Source: Enterobacter cancerogenus
GTDB lineage: Bacteria > Pseudomonadota > Gammaproteobacteria > Enterobacterales > Enterobacteriaceae
Direction: 5' to 3'
Length of the DNA stretch: 64,000 bases
Assembly (NCBI RefSeq): GCF_019047785.1
Contig: NZ_CP077290.1
Location: 1-64,000, forward strand
Shown: in pieces, positions 19,446 through 28,211 of the stretch
Layout of the letters: every line of letters begins with the position of its first letter
Numbering within the stretch: position 1 is the stretch's first letter
Position numbers and translations under genes: made by a program
Notes under the pieces: model-generated
Database searches by the model: none
What the model saw: only the letters and a program-made list of their open reading frames with translations
Told to the model about the DNA's origin: nothing

Positions 19446-19664
19446 ATGCAAAAACAAAATACAGCGCAGCGGGGAATGTATTCGGCACATCTGGCGCAGG
19501 CAGTAAGCGAGGCACAGCGCGACACGGCGACCCGTTTCTCTTCGCAGTTTGACGGACTTATCGCGTACATCAGTAAGTCAGAACTTAATCGCACCGAGAT
19601 TATCGAGTTATTAGGCCAGGAGTCGGAAAAGTTACACAACTCAATTTTCGGTAGAGCTGGCTAA
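19446..19664 (+). CDS. DUF2732-type phage protein
   Basis: 72 residues from the ATG at 19446, preceded by CGGAGATAG. Helical and polar; the segment [31 protein letters not shown] followed by [12 protein letters not shown] is the pattern of DUF2732 proteins that occupy this position in many P2-like phages. Role unknown. Confidence 0.6.
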   Translation: MQKQNTAQRGMYSAHLAQAVSEAQRDTATRFSSQFDGLIAYISKSELNRTEIIELLGQESEKLHNSIFGRAG

Positions 19665-19685
19665 TCACTTTTAACAGGAAGCAAA

Positions 19686-19967
19686 ATGAGCATACGCATC
19701 GAGATTAATAACCAATACGTCATCACTAGTGACCGCTATCAATTCATTTTGCAGGAAAAAAAGACCGCTACATCCGGGAAGAATGAAGGTAAGGAATGGT
19801 TGGACGTTGTGGGTTACTACCCAACTGTCCCTAAACTCGTTTCAGGTCTGATTCTCCACGATATTTTGACAGGTGAAGCGAGCAGCTTTGCAGAATTGGG
19901 CTATCAAATCGAACGCATTGGTCAAGAGTGCAGCGCTTGCTTTTCTAAAGGGAACACTCGCAAATGA
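19686..19967 (+). CDS. DUF5405-type phage protein
   Basis: 93 residues. Starts MSIRIEINNQYVITSDRYQFILQEKKTATSGKNEGKEW and contains a GYYPTVPKLVSGLI segment, both characteristic of the DUF5405 family found in P2-like early regions. Preceded by AACAGGAAG. It overlaps the following PAPS-reductase-like gene by four bases. Function unknown. Confidence 0.65.
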   Translation: MSIRIEINNQYVITSDRYQFILQEKKTATSGKNEGKEWLDVVGYYPTVPKLVSGLILHDILTGEASSFAELGYQIERIGQECSACFSKGNTRK

Positions 19968-20971
19968 CGATTGATGCTCGATGCTTAGCTGATAACACAA
20001 TCAACATAGTCACAGTTTCTGGCGGGAAAGATAGTTTAGCTGATTGGCTCTTAGCAATAGAGAACGGCATTCCTTTTCGTGTTGTGTTTGCCGATACCGG
20101 CCATGAACACCCTCAGACGATGGATTATCTTGATTATCTGGAGAATCGCCTTGGGAATATTATTCGTGTAAAGGCTGATTTCTCTAAACGCATACAGGGG
20201 AAGCGGGATTTTATAGCTGAGCGATGGCCTGTTTCTCTTGTCGAAGAGTGCGGTTTCACTAGGGATGAAGCTGCGTTTCGTATTCAACGCGCATTGTCAT
20301 TACTTCAACCAACTGGAATTCCTTTCTTAGATTTGGCTATGTGGAAAGGTCGATTTCCCTCCACAAAAGCAAAATTTTGCACGTTCGAACTGAAACACGA
20401 GCCTGTCAAAACCCAGGTTGTCGGGCCCGCGCTTAATGATTTCGATGAGGTGGTTATGTGGCAAGGAGTGCGGGCTCAGGAGTCGCCTGCGCGAGCTGCT
20501 TTGTCTGAATGGGAAGAGGATGCAGACAATACACCGGGTTTGCATGTTTATCGCCCGATCCTTCAATGGAAGCATGAGGAGGTTTTTGCCATCGCAAAAC
20601 GCCACGGCATCAAACCTAATCCTCTTTATTTGCAAGGATGTGGGCGAGTCGGGTGTATGCCTTGCGTCAATGTCAGGAAATCTGAACTTGCAGAAATTTT
20701 CGCAAGATGGCCTGAAGAAATCGCCCGTGTGTCGGAGTGGGAACGGCTCGTTGCGGAATGCTCCCGTAGGGGCAATGCTGTTTTCTTCCCTTCAAATCAA
20801 GATCCGAAGCGAGCGGAGAAGCGAATTAATGTTGTAACTGTCGATGGTTACGGCATACAGACATACCGTGACTGGGCAATGACTACCCACGGAGGAACTC
20901 AATTTGATCTATTGGGTGCATCAAATGACTTAAGCGTATGCAGTAGCATTTATGCGGGCGTGTGTGAGTGA
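19964..20971 (+). CDS. phosphoadenosine-phosphosulfate-reductase-family (PP-loop) protein
   Basis: 335 residues. The PP-loop SGGKDSLADW is at about 19-28, and FADTGHEHPQTMDYL follows at about 46-60, as in adenine-nucleotide alpha-hydrolases that bind PAPS or ATP. A later cysteine cluster CGRVGCMPCVNVRKSEL (near 227-243) recalls the C-x-C iron-sulfur-type signatures of DndC-like and tRNA-sulfur enzymes. It has no partner Dnd/Ssp genes nearby, so it is not a phosphorothioation operon as such. It is embedded in the early operon (four-base overlaps on both sides). Likely activity is on a sulfur or adenylated substrate, possibly nucleic-acid modification; this is inference. Confidence 0.7.
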   Translation: MTIDARCLADNTINIVTVSGGKDSLADWLLAIENGIPFRVVFADTGHEHPQTMDYLDYLENRLGNIIRVKADFSKRIQGKRDFIAERWPVSLVEECGFTRDEAAFRIQRALSLLQPTGIPFLDLAMWKGRFPSTKAKFCTFELKHEPVKTQVVGPALNDFDEVVMWQGVRAQESPARAALSEWEEDADNTPGLHVYRPILQWKHEEVFAIAKRHGIKPNPLYLQGCGRVGCMPCVNVRKSELAEIFARWPEEIARVSEWERLVAECSRRGNAVFFPSNQDPKRAEKRINVVTVDGYGIQTYRDWAMTTHGGTQFDLLGASNDLSVCSSIYAGVCE

Positions 20972-23250
20972 GCAGCCCATGTAAAGGGCGCATCGCTCCC
21001 TCGCCACCAACGCCTTTCTCGAAGCACACCGACGATACATTCGTCGGTGCTTATCCCTGGAATGCCCCACGCTCTGCAATCGGCCGCGACAGACCCCTTA
21101 CACGTGGCGAATTCCGTCAGGTGCAAGGTGTTTTAGGTAAAGTTAATCGCCTGCCATATGTCTTAAAAACGTTGTTTAACTCGCGGTATGACTTCATCCG
21201 TCGTACTAAAAGCCCACTTCATGGTCTCTATTTCCTCAAGAACACCGTTGAGCAAAGGGTGGGGCCGCGTCTTGAGCGAGTCAATCAGTTAAACGGAATG
21301 AACGAGACTGCATCTCTTCTCTTTTTAAGCGAGCGCGAAAACTATTCACGTTTAGCGGGTATGAGTGACAAAGAGCTCAAAAAATTAGCTGCCCGTATCG
21401 CTTCGCAGCTCTATGTTGCTTATGAGGAACTTAGCGATGCATGGGCAGATGCTCACGGCGGTAAAGAAACCCTTTTCACCGATGAAGCGCAGGCGCACTT
21501 ATATGGTCACGTTGCCGGTGCAGCTCGTGCATTCAACATCACCCCAATGTTCTGGAAGAAATACCGTAAAGGGCAAATCACGATCCGCCAGGCATTTTCC
21601 ACTATCGCTCGTCTGATTAACGATGAATGGTGGATTAACCAGTTTAAGGGGCAGCGTATGCGCTGGCACGAGGCCTTGCTGATTGCCGCCGGTGAGGTGA
21701 ACAAAGACCGCTCCCCATACGCTAGTAAAACGGCGATCCGCGATGTGCATTCTCGCCGTCAGGCTAATCTCGAATACTTGAAGTCGTGCGAGCTGGAAAA
21801 CAAAGTCACAGGTGAGCGCATCGATCTCATCAGCAAAGTCATGGGAAGTATTTCAAACCCCGAAATCCGTCGTATGGAACTGATGAATACTATCGCAGGT
21901 ATTGAGCGCTATGCGGCCGGTCAGGGTGACGTCGGGATGTTTATCACCATCACCACGCCGTCGAAGTATCACCCGACACGTCAGGTTGGAAAGGGCGACA
22001 AAAAGACGGTGCAGCTTAATCACGGATGGAATGAAACCGCCTTTACGCCTAAGGATGGACAGCGGTATTTATGCAGAATCTGGAGCCTGATGCGCACAGC
22101 TTTTAAAGATAACGATCTGCAGGTCTACGGGATGCGCGTGGTTGAGCCGCATCATGACGGAACACCACACTGGCACATGATGCTTTTTTGCAAACCAGAG
22201 CAACGCAAAAACATTACCGAAATCATGCGTCGTTATGCCTTAAAAGAGGATGGCGATGAAAAGGGCGCTACAGCACGGCGCTTTGAAGCGAAGCACCTCA
22301 ATCGAGGTGGTGCAGCTGGTTACATCGCAAAGTACATTGCGAAGAATATTGATGGTTACGCGCTCGATGGTCAGATCGATCACGACACCGGCAAGCCTCT
22401 CACCGATACAGCAGCAGCTGTAACCGCATGGGCGTCAACATGGCGCATCCCGCAATTTAAATCTATTGGCCTGCCGACGATGGGAGCATATCGAGAGCTG
22501 CGCAAACTGCCCAGTGGTGTGAGTATCGCTGATGAATTTGATGAGCGTGTCGAGGCGGCCAGAGCTGCAGCTGATGAAGGTGAGTTTGACCTGTATATCG
22601 CAGCGCAGGGTGGGGCGAATGTTCCACGTGATAGCCAGACCGTCCGTGTGGCTCGTAACGTGACTGACGAGGTCAATGCCTTCGAAGAGGATATAGAGAG
22701 AGTCGTGGGCATCTACGCCCCACACTTAGGCTCTGAGCTGGTTCATGTAACCCGGACAGCCGAATGGCGCATCGTTCCTAAGCTTTTGGCCGTTGAGCCT
22801 TTGACTTTAAAAAGCGGCATTGCCGCGCCTCGGAGTCCTGTCAATAACTGTGGAAAGCTTACCGGCGATGGCGATACAGTTTTGACACCCACACCGTCTG
22901 AGCAAGCTGCAGCGGTGTTAAATCTGATTGAGCGCGGGGTCATCCGCTGGAATGAGCCAGACATCGTGAAAATACTCAACGGCGCGTTAAAAACTGGTGC
23001 ATCGTGCACAAATCGCCAGCAAAGAAGCAATCCGTTGCTCAAAACGAGCGAGCAAGCGCCATCAGCCAGGATGACGAAGCCCGAAAGAGATCGCGTCGCA
23101 AAAATTCGTTTCGAGCTTACGCAAAAAGGTATTACGCTTCAGCGATGGGAGGTTCTGGCTCTGGCGCGAGGAGCGGTGTTCGTAATTGAAGGAGAAACAT
23201 TCGATTATGGGGCTTATGAGGAGTGGCCAGGGTTCTCAATTACCAAGTAA
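20968..23250 (+). CDS. A: P2-type replication initiation endonuclease A
   Basis: 760 residues (P2 A about 760). It nicks the phage origin and starts rolling-circle replication, staying attached to the 5' end. It is a HUH endonuclease: the metal-binding HWHMMLF is near residue 407, and the paired catalytic tyrosines are Y452 and Y456 in AGYIAKYIAKN. Long stretches (RMRWHEALLIA, SKVMGSISNPEIRRMELMNTIAGIERY, PLTLKSGIAAPRSPVNNCGKLTG) match P2 A. The start is the GTG at 20968, overlapping the TGA of the previous gene. The P2 origin lies inside A; I did not locate the nick site here. Confidence 0.95.
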   Translation: MSSPCKGRIAPSPPTPFSKHTDDTFVGAYPWNAPRSAIGRDRPLTRGEFRQVQGVLGKVNRLPYVLKTLFNSRYDFIRRTKSPLHGLYFLKNTVEQRVGPRLERVNQLNGMNETASLLFLSERENYSRLAGMSDKELKKLAARIASQLYVAYEELSDAWADAHGGKETLFTDEAQAHLYGHVAGAARAFNITPMFWKKYRKGQITIRQAFSTIARLINDEWWINQFKGQRMRWHEALLIAAGEVNKDRSPYASKTAIRDVHSRRQANLEYLKSCELENKVTGERIDLISKVMGSISNPEIRRMELMNTIAGIERYAAGQGDVGMFITITTPSKYHPTRQVGKGDKKTVQLNHGWNETAFTPKDGQRYLCRIWSLMRTAFKDNDLQVYGMRVVEPHHDGTPHWHMMLFCKPEQRKNITEIMRRYALKEDGDEKGATARRFEAKHLNRGGAAGYIAKYIAKNIDGYALDGQIDHDTGKPLTDTAAAVTAWASTWRIPQFKSIGLPTMGAYRELRKLPSGVSIADEFDERVEAARAAADEGEFDLYIAAQGGANVPRDSQTVRVARNVTDEVNAFEEDIERVVGIYAPHLGSELVHVTRTAEWRIVPKLLAVEPLTLKSGIAAPRSPVNNCGKLTGDGDTVLTPTPSEQAAAVLNLIERGVIRWNEPDIVKILNGALKTGASCTNRQQRSNPLLKTSEQAPSARMTKPERDRVAKIRFELTQKGITLQRWEVLALARGAVFVIEGETFDYGAYEEWPGFSITK

Positions 23251-23395
23251 AAGGTTGTTTTATTGAAAGATTGAGTGGAAAATCAGCAGAGGTAAATGTT
23301 AATCCCATAGATTATTTTTTTTCGCTGATGCACGTTTATTTGTTCGATTTTGAAGAATTCAGCCAGGTTAAGCTGTGAACATGGAGGTATAGCTC

Positions 23396-23989
23396 ATGAA
23401 TCAGAAAAAAAGGCAAAAATATTTAAGCCTGATGCTGGAGTGTCAAAAAAGACTTGAGTCTCTCTATGACTTGTCTTCAGGGCGTGTTGATGGTGTTTAT
23501 TTCCAAGTGGTAATTGAGATGGAGGCTTTGCAGCTTAGAAAACTTCTTGAACTTATTGCTTTTTCATCACTAATTACTCATGAGAAAGCCTACGAGCAAG
23601 TAACGAAAAAAATTGATGGTGTGTGGAAAGCGAAGAATATATTAAAAGAACTGGAGAAAATCAATCCGGATTTTTATCCTGTGCCAATAATAGGAATTAA
23701 AGAAAGCGGATGGGTTAAACTTAGAGGCGGTTTTTTGACTAAAAAACAGTTCGTTGCATTATATGATGAGTGCTCAATGTATATTCATGTAAGGAATCCA
23801 TATCGTGTTAGAAAAAAACCGTTAACTTTCCATGAAAAAGTTCCGATGTATCTTTCAAAAATTGAAAATCTTTTGTTAAAGCACATCGTTTCACTGGCTG
23901 GAAGTGAAGGGCTTCTTCTTGTGGATGTACCTCATTTCAAAAACTCGAAAGAGTCCCTGAGAATTAGGCATCTTGTTAAAACTGCGTGA
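23396..23989 (+). CDS. hypothetical accessory protein in the tin/old slot
   Basis: 197 residues, visibly AT-rich compared with the phage core. GGAGG precedes the ATG. No signal peptide or membrane segment. It is helical and lysine-rich, with a LLELIAFSSLITHEKAY segment and a CSMYIHVRNPYR segment near 126-137 (an H-x2-N-P pattern I have seen in uncharacterised proteins). I do not recognise a family. It lies between A and cos, where P2 carries the anti-phage genes tin and old, so a superinfection-exclusion role is a fair guess and no more. Confidence 0.6.
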   Translation: MNQKKRQKYLSLMLECQKRLESLYDLSSGRVDGVYFQVVIEMEALQLRKLLELIAFSSLITHEKAYEQVTKKIDGVWKAKNILKELEKINPDFYPVPIIGIKESGWVKLRGGFLTKKQFVALYDECSMYIHVRNPYRVRKKPLTFHEKVPMYLSKIENLLLKHIVSLAGSEGLLLVDVPHFKNSKESLRIRHLVKTA

Positions 23990-24153
23990 GGAAACCGTTT
24001 TTTCCGGGATTCTTTTCTTTTTCGCATAGTGCATTCATCAGATGCATGAGTTTGCATTCGTTTTTGATTCCAGAATTTGCGAGCCCGCACTAGCACTGGC
24101 GCGGCGCGAGGCTCCTGATGCTACTGCATTAAAAGCGCCCCGTTAAGCGCGCA

Positions 24154-24172
24154 GGCGAGGCGGGGATAGCAC
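24154..24172. other. cos (cohesive-end) site
   Basis: GGCGAGGCGGGGATAGCAC differs at one base from the 19-nt P2 cohesive-end sequence as I recall it (GGCGAGGCGGGGAAAGCAC). It sits in the gene-free stretch 23990-24338 just before Q, the P2 location of cos. The surrounding 350 bases are GC-rich with repeated GCGCG-type words, as expected for terminase binding, and I see no gene in them. Confidence 0.85.
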
Positions 24173-24338
24173 TGCGCGCCAGACGTGGTGACGAGATTTA
24201 TTTTGCGCGTCTGTGCGCGTCGTGGCGGCGCGCTGAGCGGTGAGGTTAATCGTGAGGCGGTCGCGGGATTGCGCGGCTTGCGCGGCGTCTGATGAAGTCT
24301 GAGGATGTGCCGCCCGTAGGCGGCATTTGGGGCGGGGT

Positions 24339-25364
24339 TTAGTCGGTCTCTATGCTGTAATCCTTAAAGCGGATCACCTCCATTCCTAACCAATCGTTAA
24401 TCTCTTTAAACCGCTCCTGCAGCGGCGTCAGCTCGTTACGCACAAACACCCGTGCCACCTTCTCGATATCGCCCATTGAGCCGATATTTTCAGGCTTGCC
24501 GCCCATGAGCTGGAACGGCACGCGGTGCGCGTCGAGCAGGTCAGCGGCGCTCACCTTCTTGATGTTAAAAAAATCATCCTTCGTGGCGACTTCACTCAAC
24601 GGCACGATCTTAATGCCATCTGGTTTCCCGTTCGGGGCGTAGAAAAACAGGTTTTTAAAATTTCCAAGCCCTTTCGAGTCGCGCATCGCGGAGCGCAGCG
24701 CCTCGACGTCGGTGCTGCTTTGCGCCGCGTCGGTCACGTACATGATGTAACCCGCGTGCGCGCCGTTCTGGTAATACTTGCGACGAAACAGCGTGGCGGA
24801 TTCATTCAGCCAGGCGGAATTGAGTGCGCTCAGGTATTCCGGCATCCCATAGAGCTCCTGATTGATATCGGGCTCAAGCAGATGAAACACCGAGCCGGGG
24901 GCGAACTGGTGCGGGTGCGTATAGTCCGACACGTACCAGTAAACGCCATCCTCGACACCACGGCGGGTGTATTTGGCCGGGGAGGTTTCCAGTTTAAAGA
25001 GCTGGCCGGTCACGCTCATGCGCTTTTCGAGATAGCCGTTGGCAAACACCAGATAATCAAGCACAAGGCGGCTGAAGTCCTGACGCGACAGCAACGGGTG
25101 CGGGATAAAGGTGCTGGACAGAATGTTGCGCTTTACGTAAATCGGGGAGCTGTGGTGTACGGCGGCGCGCAGGCTTTTTGCCAGTCCCGAGAAGTTGACC
25201 GGCGGCTCGTACCATTTACCGTTGTTGATGCACTCGACATAGTCGAGGATGTCGCGGCGATCCAGAACGGATGACGGCTCACCAAAGGTGAACGCCTCCA
25301 TTTTCTGCGGCGCGCTGGCGGTCATGCTGGTCTGTTTTGGCTGTTTCTTTTGGCGTTTTTTCAT
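24339..25364 (-). CDS. Q: portal protein Q
   Basis: 341 residues (P2 Q 344). It forms the dodecameric portal vertex through which DNA enters and leaves the head. Recognisable P2 Q segments include FTFGEPSSVLDRRDILDYVE near the start, HSSPIYVKRNILSSTFIPHPLLSR, SVFHLLEPDINQELYGMPEYLSALNSAWLNESATLFRRKYY and the C-terminal PFQLMGGKPENIGSMGDIEKVARVFVRNELTPLQ. It is the second gene of the leftward P-Q operon, with one base between the P stop and its start. Confidence 0.96.
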   Translation of the reverse strand: MKKRQKKQPKQTSMTASAPQKMEAFTFGEPSSVLDRRDILDYVECINNGKWYEPPVNFSGLAKSLRAAVHHSSPIYVKRNILSSTFIPHPLLSRQDFSRLVLDYLVFANGYLEKRMSVTGQLFKLETSPAKYTRRGVEDGVYWYVSDYTHPHQFAPGSVFHLLEPDINQELYGMPEYLSALNSAWLNESATLFRRKYYQNGAHAGYIMYVTDAAQSSTDVEALRSAMRDSKGLGNFKNLFFYAPNGKPDGIKIVPLSEVATKDDFFNIKKVSAADLLDAHRVPFQLMGGKPENIGSMGDIEKVARVFVRNELTPLQERFKEINDWLGMEVIRFKDYSIETD

Positions 25365-25365
25365 C

Positions 25366-27135
25366 TTAGTTAATATCCAGAATGGAGCTTGATTGCATAC
25401 CGCTACCGGCGGAAAGCGGCTCGTTTAACAGCGCGTGCATGGTCGCCCACGCGATATCCGCGTGGCTGGCCTCTTCACTGCGGCTGGCTTCGTAGGTGGC
25501 GCTGCGGCCGCTGCTGGTCATGGTTTTGCGGATAGCCATAAATGACTGTGTGATGTCGGTTGCCCCGGCGTCGTATTCCAGACACCCGCGGCGAATGGTG
25601 TCTTTTGCTTTCAGCACCATTGCGGTTTTCATTTCCGGCGTGTATCGGATGGCGCGCGCCGCCGGGAAGAATGAGCGTACGAGCTGGTAAACACCCTGGC
25701 CGATGCCGGTCGCATCGATGCCGATATAGTCGACGGTGTATTTTTCGGTCAGCGCCCGGATGGCCTCGGCCTGTGCGGCAAAGTCCATGCCTTTCCACTG
25801 ATGACGCTCAAGGATGCGGAACTTGCCACCGGCAACCAGCGGCGGAGCCAGTACCGCGCACCCGGCGCTGTCCCCGGTGTGTGACGGGTCATAGCCAATC
25901 CAGACAGGGCGCCAGTTAAACGGACGGTCGGCGAACGGCTCGAAGTCCTCCCATTCTTCCATCGCATCGACCATGCAGCGCTGCAGCTCCTCGAACGGGA
26001 ATACCGACGCCTTATCGTCGACGAACTCGCACATAAAAAGGTTACGGAAGTCATCCGCGCTGTTTTCCTGCTTAAGCTGGTCGAGGTTAAACAGGGTGCA
26101 GCCACCGGCGAGCGCGTCCTCAATGGTGACTATCTGTCGCCACTGGCCGTCCCCGCATAACATGCCACCGGCAAGCGCCTGATGACTGATGTCGATGTCG
26201 ACACGCTCGTCGCGGTTGCTGCGGCCACGGTTAAACAGCTCGCCTGACCAGAACGGGTAAGCGCCATGCGCCAGCGTCGACGGGGTCGAAAAATAGGTCG
26301 TGCGCAGGTGAGACTGCGAGGCCATGCCCGAGGCGACTTTGCGCAGCTTCTGGAAATTGGGGATCCAGAAAATTTCGTCAACGTACAGGTCGCCGTTGTG
26401 GCTCTGCGCGGTGTTGGAATTGGTCCCGAGAAAAATCAGCTCAGCGCCATTGTTGCCGATGACGATTGGGTCGCCTGACAGGTCGACGTCTACCAGACGG
26501 GCAAAGGCGATAATGTACTTACGGAACACGTAAGCCTGCGTTTTACTGGCCGACAAAAATATCTGGTTTTGCCCGGTCTTAAGCGCGCGCAGAAGTGACT
26601 CGCGCGCAAAGTAGAACGTCGCGCCAATCTGTCGCGATTTCAGGATGTGGCGGATGCGGTGCTCTAATCCCGCTTTATGCCAGCGGAGCTGATACTCAAA
26701 CGACTGGTCGAAGAAAATCTCTTCCAGCTTTTCAATCGCTTCATCACTGAAGAAATTGCGTTTCGGCTTTTTGCGATCCCCTTTGTTGCGACTCGCAATA
26801 TTGGGGTTTAAATCCACCTCGTTTCCGGTCTGGCCGTAGCGGTTAATGCGCGCGAGCCGCTCCATCTGGCGCGACAGAAAATCAGCGACTTTGAAGTCAT
26901 GCGCGGTCAGGTCTGGCTTTGCGTAGAGCTGAATAAGCCGCGCCTCTAACGTGGATTCCACGCGGTTAATCGGGGCGGTTTCCTCCCATCCATCGCGCTG
27001 TTTCCAGCTCTGCACCGTCGGGCGCTTGAGCTGCAGCATGTCGCAGATTTGCGGCACGGCGAACCCCTGCCAATACAACAGCCGCGCCTGTCGTCGCGGG
27101 TCATTTAACAGAGAAAGGTCAGTTGAAATGGTCAT
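25366..27135 (-). CDS. P: terminase ATPase subunit P
   Basis: 589 residues from the ATG at 27135 (P2 P 590); this start follows GAGG and gives the MTISTDLSLLNDPRRQAR beginning of the family. Residues about 10-50 form a helix-turn-helix (GFAVPQICDMLQLKRPTVQSW) for DNA recognition. The ATPase part includes LKSRQIGATFYFARESLL near 175 (Walker-A-like) and the LYVDEIFW Walker B. A C-terminal nuclease-type region has YDPSHTGDSAG and GIDATGIGQGVYQL. It powers DNA packaging into procapsids with subunit M. Divergent from O; both are expected to be Ogr-activated. Confidence 0.96.
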   Translation of the reverse strand: MTISTDLSLLNDPRRQARLLYWQGFAVPQICDMLQLKRPTVQSWKQRDGWEETAPINRVESTLEARLIQLYAKPDLTAHDFKVADFLSRQMERLARINRYGQTGNEVDLNPNIASRNKGDRKKPKRNFFSDEAIEKLEEIFFDQSFEYQLRWHKAGLEHRIRHILKSRQIGATFYFARESLLRALKTGQNQIFLSASKTQAYVFRKYIIAFARLVDVDLSGDPIVIGNNGAELIFLGTNSNTAQSHNGDLYVDEIFWIPNFQKLRKVASGMASQSHLRTTYFSTPSTLAHGAYPFWSGELFNRGRSNRDERVDIDISHQALAGGMLCGDGQWRQIVTIEDALAGGCTLFNLDQLKQENSADDFRNLFMCEFVDDKASVFPFEELQRCMVDAMEEWEDFEPFADRPFNWRPVWIGYDPSHTGDSAGCAVLAPPLVAGGKFRILERHQWKGMDFAAQAEAIRALTEKYTVDYIGIDATGIGQGVYQLVRSFFPAARAIRYTPEMKTAMVLKAKDTIRRGCLEYDAGATDITQSFMAIRKTMTSSGRSATYEASRSEEASHADIAWATMHALLNEPLSAGSGMQSSSILDIN

Positions 27136-27199
27136 GCTTGCCTCGTTTTTGGTGTTACGTGGCAAGGCTAAGGAAATGGGGCGTTATTCGCGCTAAGTG

Positions 27200-27222
27200 C
27201 CTGTTGTATCAGATCTAACAGG
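27200..27222. promoter_or_regulatory. Ogr-type late-promoter dyad between P and O
   Basis: CCTGTT (27200-27205) and AACAGG (27217-27222) form a perfect inverted repeat, giving TGT-N13-ACA. P2 late promoters are activated by Ogr at a TGT-N12-ACA-like dyad near -55. The P and O start codons lie 65 and 80 bases away, on opposite strands. Confidence 0.5.
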
Positions 27223-27301
27223 AGCGCAAGCGGTGGCTGATACGGGTCAGAGTCGGGAAACTAAACCCGACCCGAAAACCCAACATCAGGACACCTGAAC
27301 A

Positions 27302-28156
27302 ATGGCAAAGAAAGTTTCTAAATGGTTTCGCATCGGCGTCGAGGGTGACACCTGCGATGGCCGTGTCATCAGCGGCGATGATATTCAGGATATGGCCGAC
27401 ACGTTCGACCCGCGCGTCTACGGCTGCCGCATTAACCTCGAACATATCAAAAGCCTGTTACCTGACAGCCCGTTTAAACGCTATGGCGATGTGACCGAGC
27501 TCAAGGTGGAGATTATCAGCGATGACTCTGCGCTTAACGGCAAAAAGGCGCTGTTTGCCAAAATTGCCCCGCTTGACGAACTGGTCAGCATGGTGCGCGC
27601 CGGGCAGAAGGTTTACACCTCAATGGAGATCCGCCCGAACTTCTCAAACAGCGGCAAGTGCTACCTCATCGGGCTGGCCGTCACCGATGACCCGGCAAGT
27701 CTCGGCACGGAATACCTCGAATTCTGCAGCCGCGCCGCGCAGAACCCGCTCGCCGGTAAAAAAGACCAGCCGGACGACGTTTTCTCTGTGGCCTCACTGG
27801 CTGTGCTGGAATTTGAGGACGTTCCCGACACCATGCTCAACAGCCTGACCGATAAGGTGAGAGCCATTTTTGGCCGCAAGCAGGCCAGCGATGACGCGCG
27901 TCTCGCGGATGTGCATGAGGCCGTAACCACCGTCACCGAGCTGGTGCAAACCAACCTCACCGCCACCGACCAGCGCGTCACCGAGCTGGCGACCGAACTG
28001 GCGCAACTTAAGCAGGACGTGACCAGCAAGGCGGAAGAAAGCGCGCAGGCATTTAACGACCTCAAAAGCTCCCTCGATAACACCGAAAGCCAGCGCCAGC
28101 CGCGCCGCGAGCTTTCAAAAGGCGGTACGGGCGACGAGCTGCTGACCAACTGCTGA
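27302..28156 (+). CDS. O: capsid scaffolding protein O with protease domain
   Basis: 284 residues, identical in length to P2 O. The N-terminal half is a serine protease that matures the capsid proteins (starts MAKKVSKWFRIGVEGDTCDGRVI; includes YGCRINLEHIKSL with a candidate catalytic histidine, and GQKVYTSMEIRPNFSNSGKCYL with a candidate serine). The C-terminal half is a helical coiled-coil scaffold (about 190-270, heptad-rich). It guides N into the procapsid. Followed closely by N. Confidence 0.94.
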   Translation: MAKKVSKWFRIGVEGDTCDGRVISGDDIQDMADTFDPRVYGCRINLEHIKSLLPDSPFKRYGDVTELKVEIISDDSALNGKKALFAKIAPLDELVSMVRAGQKVYTSMEIRPNFSNSGKCYLIGLAVTDDPASLGTEYLEFCSRAAQNPLAGKKDQPDDVFSVASLAVLEFEDVPDTMLNSLTDKVRAIFGRKQASDDARLADVHEAVTTVTELVQTNLTATDQRVTELATELAQLKQDVTSKAEESAQAFNDLKSSLDNTESQRQPRRELSKGGTGDELLTNC

Positions 28157-28211
28157 TAACACGCCGGGCGTGCTGCCCGGCCTGAACCCTTTTACCCGAA
28201 CAGGAAAAACC

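Noticed and set aside
19964..20971. Dnd/Ssp phosphorothioation system
   Set aside because: Only one PP-loop gene is present; no dndB, dndD, dndE or restriction partners.
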